A stretch of 64,000 nucleotides of DNA from an uncultured Clostridia bacterium (GTDB lineage: Bacteria; Bacillota; Clostridia; Oscillospirales; Ruminococcaceae), in NCBI GenBank assembly GCA_947625375.1, contig CANQOC010000009.1, positions 28,081-92,080 of the forward strand, given 5' to 3'. The number at the start of each line of letters is the position of its first letter. The first letter of the stretch is position 1. Shown one piece after another: positions 9,620-17,938 of the stretch. Made by a program: the position numbers and the translations under genes. Under the pieces are notes generated by a model that had not been told where the DNA came from, did no database searches, and worked only from the letters and a program-made list of their open reading frames with translations.

Positions 9620-9788
9620 CGGCTTTGTCCACCAGACCGGCGCTGAAGCCGTCGAGCATTTTTTCGCACTCGTCGGCGAGCTTCATTCCCTCTTTATACA
9701 GGGCGGACGTCTCTTCAAGGGTCGTCCTTTCGTCCCTGAGCCTTTCGCAAATCTCGCGAAGGCGCTTTATCGCTTCTTCATACTTCAT
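9609..9788 (-). CDS. xseB: Exodeoxyribonuclease VII small subunit
   Basis: Short helical subunit (59 aa from ATG 9788; an in-frame GTG at 9797 gives 62 aa and also has a usable AAGG). KYEEAIKRLREICERL and LEETSALYKEGMKL are the two characteristic helices that assemble on XseA. It overlaps the xseA end and the ispA start, so all three are coupled. Confidence 0.9.
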   Translation of the reverse strand: MKYEEAIKRLREICERLRDERTTLEETSALYKEGMKLADECEKMLDGFSAGLVDKADEE

Positions 9789-10983
9789 CGCTGTCACCGC
9801 TTATCCTTTTTACTTCCGCACCGGCCGTTCCGCCGCGCATCACTATTTCGACGCTGTCCCCCAAGGACAGTGAATTTATGTCCGCCGCGATTTCGCCGTC
9901 TTTCATCACAAGGGCATATCCGCGCGAGATTACGTTTTTCGGGTCGAGGCTTTCGAGCATCGCCCGAAGGCTTGTGAGTCCGAGGCGCGAGACCTCAAGT
10001 CGGTGCCGATACTGCCGCTGTGCGCGGTCGCGCAGGTTTATCAGCTCGGCGCGGCGGCTCTTTATCTTCTCTTTTACCGACATCGCCGCAAGGGCGTATT
10101 CGTATTTTCTCAGACTCTCGCGCATCGTCCGCAGCCTTGACGCCGCAAGTCCTTTGACAGACATTCTCAGCGCGGCTATCTCGGCCTTCATCTCGGCGGC
10201 GTCGGGGGTCGCAAGCTCGGCGGCTCCCGTCGGCGTCGGCGCCCTCAAATCGGCGGCGAGGTCACAGAGCGACCAGTCGATTTCATGACCCACAGCCGAG
10301 ATGACCGGCGTCTTGCAGGAATATACCTCGAGCACCACTGCCTCGGTGTTGAACGCCGAAAGGTCATCGGAGGAGCCTCCGCCGCGCGTGACGATGATTA
10401 CGTCCGAACCCGAGGCATCGGCGCTTCGGATTGCCGCGCAAATGCTTGCGGGGGCGTCCGAACCCTGTACCGTCGCCGGAAAGAGCACCGTCTCGGCGAG
10501 GGGATATCTTCGCGCCACTGTCGACGCAACGTCGTGAATCGCGGCGCCGTCGGGCGAAGTGACGACCGCAATTTTTCGAGGATATCGGGGAATAGGCTTT
10601 TTCGGCGCGCTGAACACGCCCATGTCCGCAAGCTTTTGTTTCAGGATATTCAGCGCCAAGAACGCGTTTCCCGCGCCCTCGGGGATAAGCTGTGTCGCGA
10701 CAAGCTGATATGTCCCGCCGCGCTCATATACCTCGATGTTGCCGTATGCGATAACCGTCATTCCGGAAGATATTTCTGCGCGGAGCTTCGACGCGTTTCC
10801 GGCGAACATCACCGCGCGCACCGACGACGAGCCGTCGCCGAGCGTGAAATATATATGCCCCGCGCGGGAGCGGCTTAGGTCCGAGATTTCTCCCCTTACC
10901 GCGACACCGCGAAGCTTGGCGTCGTTTTTTATCTTTAGCGAGATATAGGTGTTAATCTGTGAAACCGAGAGAATCGAACTCAC
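9778..10983 (-). CDS. xseA: Exodeoxyribonuclease VII large subunit
   Basis: Catalytic subunit of the bidirectional single-strand exonuclease ExoVII. I place the start at GTG 10983 (401 aa): it gives the family N-terminus SSILSVSQINTYI, has GGAAGG about 9 nt upstream, and forms a GTGA overlap with the upstream gene. A longer open frame to 11127 has no family similarity. The OB-fold (GEISDLSRSRAGHIYFTL) is followed by the nuclease core with VTRGGGSSDDLSAF and PVISAVGHEIDWSL. Confidence 0.95.
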   Translation of the reverse strand: MSSILSVSQINTYISLKIKNDAKLRGVAVRGEISDLSRSRAGHIYFTLGDGSSSVRAVMFAGNASKLRAEISSGMTVIAYGNIEVYERGGTYQLVATQLIPEGAGNAFLALNILKQKLADMGVFSAPKKPIPRYPRKIAVVTSPDGAAIHDVASTVARRYPLAETVLFPATVQGSDAPASICAAIRSADASGSDVIIVTRGGGSSDDLSAFNTEAVVLEVYSCKTPVISAVGHEIDWSLCDLAADLRAPTPTGAAELATPDAAEMKAEIAALRMSVKGLAASRLRTMRESLRKYEYALAAMSVKEKIKSRRAELINLRDRAQRQYRHRLEVSRLGLTSLRAMLESLDPKNVISRGYALVMKDGEIAADINSLSLGDSVEIVMRGGTAGAEVKRISGDSDEV

Positions 10984-11915
10984 TTCAGCGCACCTTCCTT
11001 CATTGCCGCAAAAAGCGCCGTGCCGCAGGCGTTGTCGGTCGAAAGCGAGGGTTCGGCAAATTCGGCGCCGAATTTCCTCTTCATGCTCTCCCTGATGATG
11101 CCGTCCGACATCACCCCGCCGGCGCAAATCACCGGAAGCTCACCGTAAATCCCGAGGGCATATTCCGCCATCGCAGTCACCGCCGCCTCTATGTATTTTA
11201 TGCAATAAAGCGCGGTGTCGCAGCTCGGTTCGCCGTCGGCTATCATCTTTTTACATATATTTTCAAGACCCGAAAGACAGCAGCAGCCGTCCTTTAAGGT
11301 CGGTCGTATTCTGAATTTTCTCTCCGACTTAAGCGCAAGACGCTCCAGCTCGGCTCCGCACGGAAACGCGAGTCCGAGCGCGACGCCGACCCTGTCCACA
11401 GCCTGTCCCGCCTTTAAATCGAGGGAGGAGGATATCTCTTTGCAGTCGATGACCGCCTCGGAATCCGGCTTCACCAATAGGCAGTCGGTCGTCCCGCCGC
11501 TGACGTGAAACGCGATAAACGGCTTTTCCGACGAAAGCAGGTCGAGACGCTTGCAGGAATAAAGCGCGGCAAGGATATGTCCGACCTGGTGCGAGGTCTC
11601 GTAAAGCGGGATACCCTTTATCGCGGCAAGGCTTCTTGACACCGAATGTCCCGCCAAAAAGCAGGGCATATATGACCCGTCGGCGTTTCTTGGGCGGGTC
11701 GACACCCCGATTGCCGCGACGTCTGCGCCGGGCAAAAGGCTTTCAAGAAGGTCCGGAAGCTGCTTTATATGGTGGAAAAGCGCCTCGGACTGCCTTATTC
11801 CGCGCTCACCCTCGGCTACCGGAAGGAGCTTCCGGCTGTGTCGGCAGGACTTCCCGTCGGTCAATGCCGCCGAGGTGGTGTAGTTAGAGGTGTCGATGCC
11901 GAGGTATTCAGCCAT
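10980..11915 (-). CDS. TsaD/Kae1-like M22 family protein, paralogue beside xseA
   Basis: 311 aa with the ASKHA-fold of TsaD. Metal-ligand spacing is kept as H109xxxH113 (HQVGH; E. coli TsaD has HMEGH), and the nucleotide loop reads HVSGGTTD instead of SGGHT. The C-terminal GGV element reads CAGGVMSDG rather than the GGVAAN of true TsaD. These differences and the position between nusB and xseA, not with tsaB/tsaE, point to a divergent paralogue, so I do not assign t6A synthesis to it. The ATG at 11915 overlaps the nusB stop by 8 nt; an upstream TTG at 11936 is less likely. Confidence 0.8.
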   Translation of the reverse strand: MAEYLGIDTSNYTTSAALTDGKSCRHSRKLLPVAEGERGIRQSEALFHHIKQLPDLLESLLPGADVAAIGVSTRPRNADGSYMPCFLAGHSVSRSLAAIKGIPLYETSHQVGHILAALYSCKRLDLLSSEKPFIAFHVSGGTTDCLLVKPDSEAVIDCKEISSSLDLKAGQAVDRVGVALGLAFPCGAELERLALKSERKFRIRPTLKDGCCCLSGLENICKKMIADGEPSCDTALYCIKYIEAAVTAMAEYALGIYGELPVICAGGVMSDGIIRESMKRKFGAEFAEPSLSTDNACGTALFAAMKEGALK

Positions 11916-12321
11916 TTTTATCAAGACTCCTGACAAAAGAGCCGAGGACGCCGTTGACGAACTTTACGTCCGACTCCTGCGCATAAGCCTTGGCGAGTCC
12001 GACGGCTTCGTTTACGGCGGCATTGCGCGGGACGGCCTCGGAGCGGTAGAGTATCTCGAAAACCGCAAGCCGAAGAATCGCGAGGTTTACCCGCGGAATA
12101 CGCGAAATCGCACGCTTCTGGCTGAATCCCGAGATAATGGTGTCGAGCTCGTCCGCGCGGGACACAACCTCTTCGGCGGTCTTCTCGATTTCCTCGTCGC
12201 ACTTGTATTCATAATCGGTCTCATGCTGGGTGACGAGGTCGGCTATCGACTCGTCGCGGAACATTTTTTCATAGATGAGCAAAAATTCGGCTTCGCGAAC
12301 TTCATGTCTTGTAAGACCCAT
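11908..12321 (-). CDS. nusB: Transcription antitermination factor NusB
   Basis: All-helical RNA-binding factor that pairs with NusE (S10) on boxA of rRNA leaders. 137 aa, the usual length. RHEVREAEFLLIYE near the N-terminus and AVNEAVGLAKAYAQESDVKFVNGVLG near the C-terminus are the conserved helices. AGGACGG precedes the ATG. It follows asp23, the order seen in Bacillus (yqhY-nusB). Confidence 0.95.
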   Translation of the reverse strand: MGLTRHEVREAEFLLIYEKMFRDESIADLVTQHETDYEYKCDEEIEKTAEEVVSRADELDTIISGFSQKRAISRIPRVNLAILRLAVFEILYRSEAVPRNAAVNEAVGLAKAYAQESDVKFVNGVLGSFVRSLDKNG

Positions 12322-12398
12322 ACTTTTACCGTCCTATTTGTTTTTATGAATAAACACGGCAGGGCCAAGCGTTTCCGCCTGACCTCAGTGCCGCTTTA

Positions 12399-12761
12399 TT
12401 ATTGATTTGTGTCCTGTCCGAAATCGACGTCAACGACCGAGACGTCGACGGTCGAAACCGTAACCCCCGTCATCGACTGCACCGCGGACTTAACCCGCTC
12501 CTGAATCTGTTCACAGACCGAGACGACGTTATATCCGCTCTTTGCGACGACGGACATCGCTATTCTGCAAACTCCGTCCTGCATCGAGATGCGAATGTCG
12601 CTCGGGTCGGCGCTTGACTGCAAAAGGCTCTTGATGCTGAGGCCTTTGGTTGCAATCCTCTGAACACCGTCTATCTCGGAGGCGGCGTTTTTGACGATTG
12701 TCGCGATAACGCTCTCGGAGACCTTAAGCGCGCCCTTTTTTGTGGTGGTATCTTTTTCCAT
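12399..12761 (-). CDS. Asp23/Gls24 family envelope stress protein (YqhY-like)
   Basis: 120 aa, single Asp23 domain: KVSESVIATIVKNAASEIDGV, then a tail with GYNVVSVCEQIQERVKSAV and VSTVDVSVVDVDF. In Bacillus the nusB-linked member YqhY affects acetyl-CoA carboxylase activity; in Staphylococcus Asp23 is membrane associated. There is no signal peptide. AAAGGAGAA precedes the ATG, and this is the first gene after the promoter at 12834-12862, so it heads the nusB-to-U32 operon. Confidence 0.92.
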   Translation of the reverse strand: MEKDTTTKKGALKVSESVIATIVKNAASEIDGVQRIATKGLSIKSLLQSSADPSDIRISMQDGVCRIAMSVVAKSGYNVVSVCEQIQERVKSAVQSMTGVTVSTVDVSVVDVDFGQDTNQ

Positions 12762-12833
12762 TGTCCGTTCTCCTTTTATACTTCCCTGTGCGGCGCATAC
12801 GCAAATGTATACTCCGCAAAATTATACACTGCT

Positions 12834-12862
12834 ATTATAGCATCTTCTTCCGAGAAAAACAA
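12834..12862 (-). promoter_or_regulatory. Sigma-A-type promoter for the asp23-nusB operon
   Basis: On the minus strand the -35 is TTGTTT (12857-12862) and the -10 is TATAAT (12834-12839), separated by 17 bp. The -35 abuts the spoIIIAH stop codon, so the housekeeping operon restarts immediately after the sporulation operon. Confidence 0.7.
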
Positions 12863-13426
12863 CTACTTTACTTCAAAAATTCTTATATTTTCATTTTCGA
12901 CCGCGACCTCGGAGAGTAAAATGTCCTTGATTTCGGCTGCCTGCGCGGGACTCAGGCCGTCAGACTTCACAACGATGCTCGCGTTTGTGCCGTCGAGATA
13001 TACAACGCAGTCCTCATATCCCGACGCGATGATAAGATTTTCGACGTTCGTTTCGCTCTCAATCAGCGATGAAAGCTGTACGGCGTTCATCGTATACGCC
13101 GCCTTTTCCTCCTCGGTGATGTCCTGACCTCCGAGGACCATCTTAAGCGTTTCGACGGCTTCGTCGCGCGAGGTAAGGCGGTCGAGGCGAGCCTGTGCAA
13201 AATAGTCCTCGCTCGAATAGCTGTCAAGCTCGGTGCCGTTTACATACTGGACCTCGCCGTATGTGTCGCCGATGTCGACGCTGTCCATCACCTCGGTCGA
13301 CGGAATCTTTCTTTCGGAAAGACGGTAGTTTGCGTACACCGTTATCCCGAGGAATAGCGTCAGACACGCTAAGATGATGTGTTTTTTGTTGACCCTGAAA
13401 TTAAAACTCCTGCTTGCTCTTTTCAT
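12863..13426 (-). CDS. spoIIIAH: Stage III sporulation protein AH (SpoIIIAH-like)
   Basis: Mother-cell membrane protein whose extracellular domain binds forespore SpoIIQ to form the SpoIIIA-SpoIIQ channel. 187 aa from ATG 13426 with AGGAGG 7 nt upstream. One membrane segment (HIILACLTLFLGITVYA) follows a basic N-terminus; the C-terminal half is the YscJ/FliF-like ring-building domain with SLIESETNVENLIIASGY. Last gene of the spoIIIA operon, 19 nt after spoIIIAG. Confidence 0.93.
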   Translation of the reverse strand: MKRASRSFNFRVNKKHIILACLTLFLGITVYANYRLSERKIPSTEVMDSVDIGDTYGEVQYVNGTELDSYSSEDYFAQARLDRLTSRDEAVETLKMVLGGQDITEEEKAAYTMNAVQLSSLIESETNVENLIIASGYEDCVVYLDGTNASIVVKSDGLSPAQAAEIKDILLSEVAVENENIRIFEVK

Positions 13427-13445
13427 TGTTATCCTCCTTGAAACA

Positions 13446-13955
13446 TTATTTTCGGTTTGCAACATAAACTTTGCCTGTGGATATATTCAACACGGTTGCG
13501 ACCGCGTTTACCACCTTTTCCTGTACCGCGGGTCTGTCCCCGCCCGAGCACACGACCAGCACCCCGAGGACCTCGGGAAACCTTGTGCCGGTCAGAATGG
13601 CGTCCTTTGAGCCGAGGACGACGGTTTTCTCGTCACGCTTTGAGTCCGACTCGGAGACGTCGCTTTTATACACCTTTTCCTCGCTCCCGCCGACCGTTAT
13701 CATCACCGAGACCTCGCCCGCCCCCTCAATCTGTCCGATAATCTCCTCGAGACGCTTTTCGAGGATTTCGGTATATCCCGCCTGTGCCGGCTCGGGTTCT
13801 TCCGGCGGGGAGATGTCCCTTGCGGCGCTTGTCTTCGGGGCTTTCTGCATCAAAAGCAGCAGAGTGCAGAGCGCCGCCGCCGCGATATATACCGCCGCTT
13901 TCGGCGTCTTTTTGAGTCGTTCACGAAGCTTTTGCCATATCCCGTTAATTCCCAT
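13446..13955 (-). CDS. spoIIIAG: Stage III sporulation protein AG
   Basis: Ring-forming component of the mother-cell side of the feeding-tube channel. 169 aa: one membrane helix at about 18-37 (KAAVYIAAAALCTLLLLM), then an extracellular domain with EKRLEEIIGQIEGAGEVSVMI, the conserved part. The ATG directly follows the spoIIIAF TGA. Confidence 0.93.
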   Translation of the reverse strand: MGINGIWQKLRERLKKTPKAAVYIAAAALCTLLLLMQKAPKTSAARDISPPEEPEPAQAGYTEILEKRLEEIIGQIEGAGEVSVMITVGGSEEKVYKSDVSESDSKRDEKTVVLGSKDAILTGTRFPEVLGVLVVCSGGDRPAVQEKVVNAVATVLNISTGKVYVANRK

Positions 13956-14423
13956 TCAGCTTTCCCCGTATCTTATCTCAATCCCGACCGAGCCGATTTT
14001 TTCGAGCACAAGCGCCCGAATATCGCCCTCGCGCTCCCTCAGTGCCCCGTCGGCTACAAGTCCGACTTCTGTAATAGATATGCGGTTCTGTCCGTCAATA
14101 GTAGTCCTCACCGAGACTTTTTTGCACCCGAGTCCCTCTTCCTCGAGAAGTTCCGAAAGATACTCCCCGATTCTCTCCTCAAGCTCGGCACAGATGAGCC
14201 GCTCGCGCTCATATGTCCCCTCCTCGGCCGAAAATTCCGGAAAGCCGGTCATGACATCTCCGAAGTCCGCACCGGATATCATTCCGATGACTGTGACAGC
14301 GGCGGCGAGCGAGGCTATTGAGCGAAGCTCGGAGCGGTATCTGTCCGGAACGAGGACCGAAAGAAGCGCATATCCGAGAGAAAGGACGCAGATTGCAAGC
14401 GTCAGGTCTTTTATCAGCGTCAT
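13956..14423 (-). CDS. spoIIIAF: Stage III sporulation protein AF
   Basis: 155 aa from ATG 14423, whose ATGA overlaps the spoIIIAE stop; a longer open frame upstream lies inside spoIIIAE and is spurious. Two N-terminal membrane helices (DLTLAICVLSLGYALLSVLV and SIASLAAAVTVIGMI) precede a soluble domain. Integral membrane part of the SpoIIIA complex; the soluble domain is predicted ring-like, as in Bacillus SpoIIIAF. Confidence 0.92.
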   Translation of the reverse strand: MTLIKDLTLAICVLSLGYALLSVLVPDRYRSELRSIASLAAAVTVIGMISGADFGDVMTGFPEFSAEEGTYERERLICAELEERIGEYLSELLEEEGLGCKKVSVRTTIDGQNRISITEVGLVADGALREREGDIRALVLEKIGSVGIEIRYGES

Positions 14424-15517
14424 GCCGTCAGCGCACCTCCGAGAAGTATCAGCATTCCGGTCGACATGGTCAGCATCAGCATGAACACGGTCAGGACCGT
14501 CCCGCTGAAGCCGAAGACGTCGCCGAGTCCCGACGACATCGCGGCAATCCTGTCCGCGCCGATAAGCCGGCATATCCAGCCGCAGAGGTTGAACGCGGTC
14601 TTATAGACGAGCGAGACGACAATCGGCGAGAGCATATAGAGCGCGAGGACGACGATTCCGAACGCGCCGACGGCGGTGCGGATTGCGCTTAAGCTGACGC
14701 TGACGGCGTTGTACGACTCGGAGAGTGAATACCCGATTATCGGGACAAAGCTCGACACCGCGTATTTTCCCGCACGGACGGCGAGTCCGTCGACTCCCCT
14801 GCCTACAATCGTCTGGAGACTGAGCACGCCCAAAAACAGCGTCATCACAAAGCCTATCATGACGGTGAGGGCGTTTCGGACCGACGACGTCAGTCCCGAG
14901 AGGTCGGGGTCGATGGCCTGTGTCACCGACATCACGAGCATACAGCCCAATATCGGCCTGAATACCGCTGTTGCGAAAAATGCCGCGGCTTCGCAGAAAT
15001 AGAGAACGATTGCGTTATACGACACCGCGGCGGTGATGTTCCCCGAAGCGGCGGCGACACCCGCGAACGCCGGAATATAGGTCAGCATAAAGGTGTGGCA
15101 GCTCTTCATCGCCTCGGCTGACTTAACGAACGCTTCGGCGGCATAGGGTGCAACAGCCATAAAGCAGAGCAGCACAAAAATTTCGCCGTAGAGTCCCGCC
15201 TTATATGACAGCGACGTCGCAATCCGGCATATCGCCGCGAAAATCACGGTCAGGAGCACCGCCCGAAGCGGCTTCCGAAGCGCTTCTCCGACGGTTCCGA
15301 GAACGAAGCGGAGGATTCCGCCGGTGTCGAGATTTGTCACCGATTCGGGGTCGGCGGGGTCGATTCCGAGGTCTGAAAGACCGTCGGCGACGCCAGAGAC
15401 GTCGGCTTCGGAAAGCCCGTCCATGACCTTATCGCGATAGTCCGCGGCGGCATATGCGGGAGCTGTCATAATCATCACCGAAAAAATCAGCGCCGCAAGG
15501 AATAAAATCTTTTTCAT
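14420..15517 (-). CDS. spoIIIAE: Stage III sporulation protein AE
   Basis: Polytopic membrane protein of the SpoIIIA channel, 365 aa. A cleavable-looking signal peptide (KKILFLAALIFSVMIMTAPAYA) is followed by a hydrophilic section and about six to eight hydrophobic segments. Its homology to permease-like proteins suggests it contributes to transport through the channel. Its ATG overlaps the spoIIIAD stop in an ATGA. Confidence 0.94.
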   Translation of the reverse strand: MKKILFLAALIFSVMIMTAPAYAAADYRDKVMDGLSEADVSGVADGLSDLGIDPADPESVTNLDTGGILRFVLGTVGEALRKPLRAVLLTVIFAAICRIATSLSYKAGLYGEIFVLLCFMAVAPYAAEAFVKSAEAMKSCHTFMLTYIPAFAGVAAASGNITAAVSYNAIVLYFCEAAAFFATAVFRPILGCMLVMSVTQAIDPDLSGLTSSVRNALTVMIGFVMTLFLGVLSLQTIVGRGVDGLAVRAGKYAVSSFVPIIGYSLSESYNAVSVSLSAIRTAVGAFGIVVLALYMLSPIVVSLVYKTAFNLCGWICRLIGADRIAAMSSGLGDVFGFSGTVLTVFMLMLTMSTGMLILLGGALTA

Positions 15518-15903
15518 CTTTCAAGAATTGTTTCCGCGACTCCGATAAAGTCGCCGATAAGCGGGAGGCACATCAGCGCGACCGCGATTCTTCCGGTGAT
15601 GTCGAGGACGCTTCCGAGGGCGGTTTCGCCGCAGTCCCGGCAGCTTGACGAGCAAAGCTCGCATATATAGCAGATTCCGAGCGCCCTGAATGCGACCGAG
15701 ATATATTCCCCCGAGATTCCGGCGCGGGAGATTATTCCGCCGATTCCCGAGACAACGTCGCTAATGCCGGAAAATGCCGCAAACGCCGCGAATATGACCG
15801 CGGATATCGAAATAAGTGCGGCAAGGTCGCGATTCGTCGGCTGTACGACCTTGGCGAGCACCGCGGCAATCAGGCAGACGGCGGCTATCCTCAGCGTTTC
15901 CAT
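15514..15903 (-). CDS. spoIIIAD: Stage III sporulation protein AD
   Basis: 129 aa small membrane protein with three or four hydrophobic helices; the N-terminus LRIAAVCLIAAVLAKVVQP is typical. Part of the membrane core with SpoIIIAC and AE. It starts in a TGATG with the spoIIIAC stop (1 nt overlap). Confidence 0.92.
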   Translation of the reverse strand: METLRIAAVCLIAAVLAKVVQPTNRDLAALISISAVIFAAFAAFSGISDVVSGIGGIISRAGISGEYISVAFRALGICYICELCSSSCRDCGETALGSVLDITGRIAVALMCLPLIGDFIGVAETILER

Positions 15904-16097
15904 CAGAATCCGAAGACGCTTCGGACGGTCTCGAAAAGCTCGGATATCTCGTTTACGAGCATAAGCATCACTATCACGAGTCCGGCAATCGTTATCATAA
16001 GCGCCTGCTCGTCCCGCTCCGCCCTCTTTAGAAGCTGACTCAGAACGGCGACGATAATCCCGAGACCGGCAATCTGAAAAACCAATGTAACGTCCAT
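15903..16097 (-). CDS. spoIIIAC: Stage III sporulation protein AC
   Basis: 64 aa protein of two membrane helices (FQIAGLGIIVAVLSQLL and LMITIAGLVIVMLMLV) joined by a short polar RAERDEQ loop, as in all SpoIIIAC. The ATG at 16097 is preferred over a GTG two codons upstream; GAGGTG lies just upstream, right after the spoIIIAB stop. Confidence 0.92.
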   Translation of the reverse strand: MDVTLVFQIAGLGIIVAVLSQLLKRAERDEQALMITIAGLVIVMLMLVNEISELFETVRSVFGF

Positions 16098-16104
16098 ATA
16101 CACC

Positions 16105-16590
16105 TCAAACTGTCATTATCGCAATCCCGATTCCCGAAAGCGCACCGAGCGCGGTGTAAAGCCGCTTTGTGCTCTCTGCTTTTCGGACAAGATAGGCATG
16201 GCGGTCCCTCAGTCCCGCTTCAATCACCCCGAGGCGGTCGGCCTGTGACTGCGTGTCGCTTGTCCCGAGGATTTCCCCGAGCTCTGAAAAAAGCCTTTTC
16301 GACGCCGCGTCTGCTGAAAGACCGCCGCATGCCGCTTTCCACCGTTCCGAAAAATCGCCCGAGGTTATCTTCAAAAACGCCTCTGCGCCGGAAATCCCGG
16401 CTTCGGGAAATGCCGACTGCGCGAGCGAAAAAACGTCGTCCGAAGAAAAGCGGAGTCTTAAGGATATCCGCGAGACGGCGTCGGCAAGGAGTTTCGGACT
16501 CTCCGCTTCCCTGAGCTTATCGCGGTAAAGCTCGGCTGACGCCATCAGCGTCGAGCCGCAGAGAATTGCGCAGAGAATAAACCTATACAA
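16105..16590 (-). CDS. spoIIIAB: Stage III sporulation protein AB
   Basis: 161 aa, with an N-terminal membrane anchor and a C-terminal hydrophobic helix (LYTALGALSGIGIAIM) enclosing a helical domain related to type II secretion GspF. It begins at a TTG at 16590 that overlaps the spoIIIAA stop by 8 nt; GGTG 7 nt upstream and the absence of a better codon support this weak start. Confidence 0.9.
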   Translation of the reverse strand: MYRFILCAILCGSTLMASAELYRDKLREAESPKLLADAVSRISLRLRFSSDDVFSLAQSAFPEAGISGAEAFLKITSGDFSERWKAACGGLSADAASKRLFSELGEILGTSDTQSQADRLGVIEAGLRDRHAYLVRKAESTKRLYTALGALSGIGIAIMTV

Positions 16591-17455
16591 GCCTCGTCAC
16601 CGTCCGCCGCCTTTTTCTGTCAAGAACGACCGCGTTTTTAAATGCGCCCTCGGAAAATAGCCTGTCTATCGCCGGCTTTCGGCGGGCGTCGGCGATGTCC
16701 GCGGCATGAACCGCAGTGACGGGGAATACCCCCGAATGAAGCGCATATAAAATCGCCTCGGCGTCCGACTCCGAGCCGATTTCGTCGACCAATATCGCCC
16801 TCGGCGACATCACCCGAACCGCGGTTTCGATGCCGCTTTTTTTGGGATATCCCGAAAAAACGTCGGTGAAGCGGCCGATGCCGTTCTGCGGGATTCCCCT
16901 GTGCGACGCGGAAATTTCGTTGAGCTCGTCAATCAGCGAGATCCGGCACCTGTTCCCGAGGATTCGGCAGAGGTCGCGCAGGACCGTCGTCTTTCCGCTC
17001 ATCGGCGGACCGATTACGACAAGTCCCGAAAGACCGCCGCCGAAGCACTCCGCCGCGATATCCTCGGCACAGCCGACCGCCTCCCGCGCGATTCTTATGT
17101 TCAGCGACGATATGCACTTAACCGTGTCGACCGCACCGGTCTCGGGGGATATGACCGCCGTCCCGCAGACCCCGACGCGGTTTCCTCCCCGCGTTGTGAC
17201 GCAGCCCTGCGCAAGCTCCTTTGAATAGCTGTGGAGCGAGTATGAAAACGCCTCCTTGAAGGTGTGCTCAATGTCCTCGGGCGACGCGATTGCGTCGGTG
17301 AGAATGTCCTCACCGTCGATTGTCAGCGACACGGGTCGGGAAATCCGGAGACGGATTTCGTCAACCTTCATCAGCGTCTGCGAATCGAGCGCCCTTATCG
17401 CCCCGAGCGGTTCGCCGCTTAGAAGCGACAGGGCATATTCAATCCTGCTTTCCAT
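16583..17455 (-). CDS. spoIIIAA: Stage III sporulation protein AA (ATPase)
   Basis: Cytoplasmic RecA-type ATPase that energises the SpoIIIA channel, related to secretion ATPases. 290 aa with Walker A GPPMSGKT at about 149-156, Walker B region RAILVDEIGSESDAEAI and the conserved TRGGNRVGVCG. AAAGGAGGAAG precedes the ATG. First gene of the complete eight-gene spoIIIA operon. Confidence 0.95.
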   Translation of the reverse strand: MESRIEYALSLLSGEPLGAIRALDSQTLMKVDEIRLRISRPVSLTIDGEDILTDAIASPEDIEHTFKEAFSYSLHSYSKELAQGCVTTRGGNRVGVCGTAVISPETGAVDTVKCISSLNIRIAREAVGCAEDIAAECFGGGLSGLVVIGPPMSGKTTVLRDLCRILGNRCRISLIDELNEISASHRGIPQNGIGRFTDVFSGYPKKSGIETAVRVMSPRAILVDEIGSESDAEAILYALHSGVFPVTAVHAADIADARRKPAIDRLFSEGAFKNAVVLDRKRRRTVTRLV

Positions 17456-17482
17456 TTTCTTCCTCCTTTGCTTTACTTGTAC

Positions 17483-17511
17483 ATACTATGCGCCTGTCCG
17501 AGCTTTAATGC
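17483..17511 (-). promoter_or_regulatory. Candidate sigma-E promoter of spoIIIA
   Basis: On the minus strand GCATTAA (17505-17511) and CATAGTAT (17483-17490) are separated by 14 bp, close to the sigma-E pattern (KMATAWW, 13-15 bp, CATACAnT) with one and two mismatches. The known sigma-E control of spoIIIA supports it; no sigma-A hexamers with good spacing were seen in this gap. The -35 overlaps the end of the upstream gene. Confidence 0.4.
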
Positions 17512-17876
17512 CTTTCGCGGGTCTTTTTGGTGTTGACGCCCTTTATCCCGCCGATTCCGCCGGAAATAAGGCATACGGCGGCCTTAATCAGAGTCATGTC
17601 CGAAAAAATGAACTGTCCGAAGACGATTCCCGAAGCGAGCGATATCAAAAACACGGACAGTCCGCACAGAAGTCCCTGTACAAGACCCATCGAGCGCTTT
17701 ATCTGCGTCGAGGAATATCCCGCGGCATAGCACGCAATTCCGAGCACCGCGCAGGAGGCGTATGAAAGGATTACGTCGGGGATATCGAAAAAAAGCTGTG
17801 CGATTCCGAGAACAAGACAGAGCGCGCCGACCGCAGCGGCCGCGGCCGCGATTCCGCTTATAACGCTTCTTGACAT
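17505..17876 (-). CDS. TIGR04086-type four-helix membrane protein (YrzE-like)
   Basis: 123 aa, four predicted membrane segments, e.g. AAAAVGALCLVLGIAQLFF and LASGIVFGQFIF, and a basic C-terminus. The glycine-rich ending LISGGIGGIKGV is typical of this firmicute family, whose function is unknown. It follows yajC as Bacillus yrzE follows yrbF. Its GGAGGG ribosome binding site is part of a terminator-like stem. Confidence 0.8.
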   Translation of the reverse strand: MSRSVISGIAAAAAAVGALCLVLGIAQLFFDIPDVILSYASCAVLGIACYAAGYSSTQIKRSMGLVQGLLCGLSVFLISLASGIVFGQFIFSDMTLIKAAVCLISGGIGGIKGVNTKKTRERH

Positions 17877-17923
17877 AAAAAATCCCTCCGAACACCGTTA
17901 TAGTAAACGATATTCGGAGGGAT
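17877..17923 (-). terminator. Terminator hairpin between yajC and yrzE-like gene, containing the latter's RBS
   Basis: ATCCCTCCGAA pairs with TTCGGAGGGAT (11 bp; 17882-17892 and 17913-17923) around a 20-nt loop, followed on the minus strand by six T residues and then directly by the ATG at 17876. The 3' arm carries GGAGGG, the only Shine-Dalgarno for the next gene, so the structure could end transcription and also hide the start site. Confidence 0.7.
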
Positions 17924-17938
17924 AAGCTTTTAGAATAC

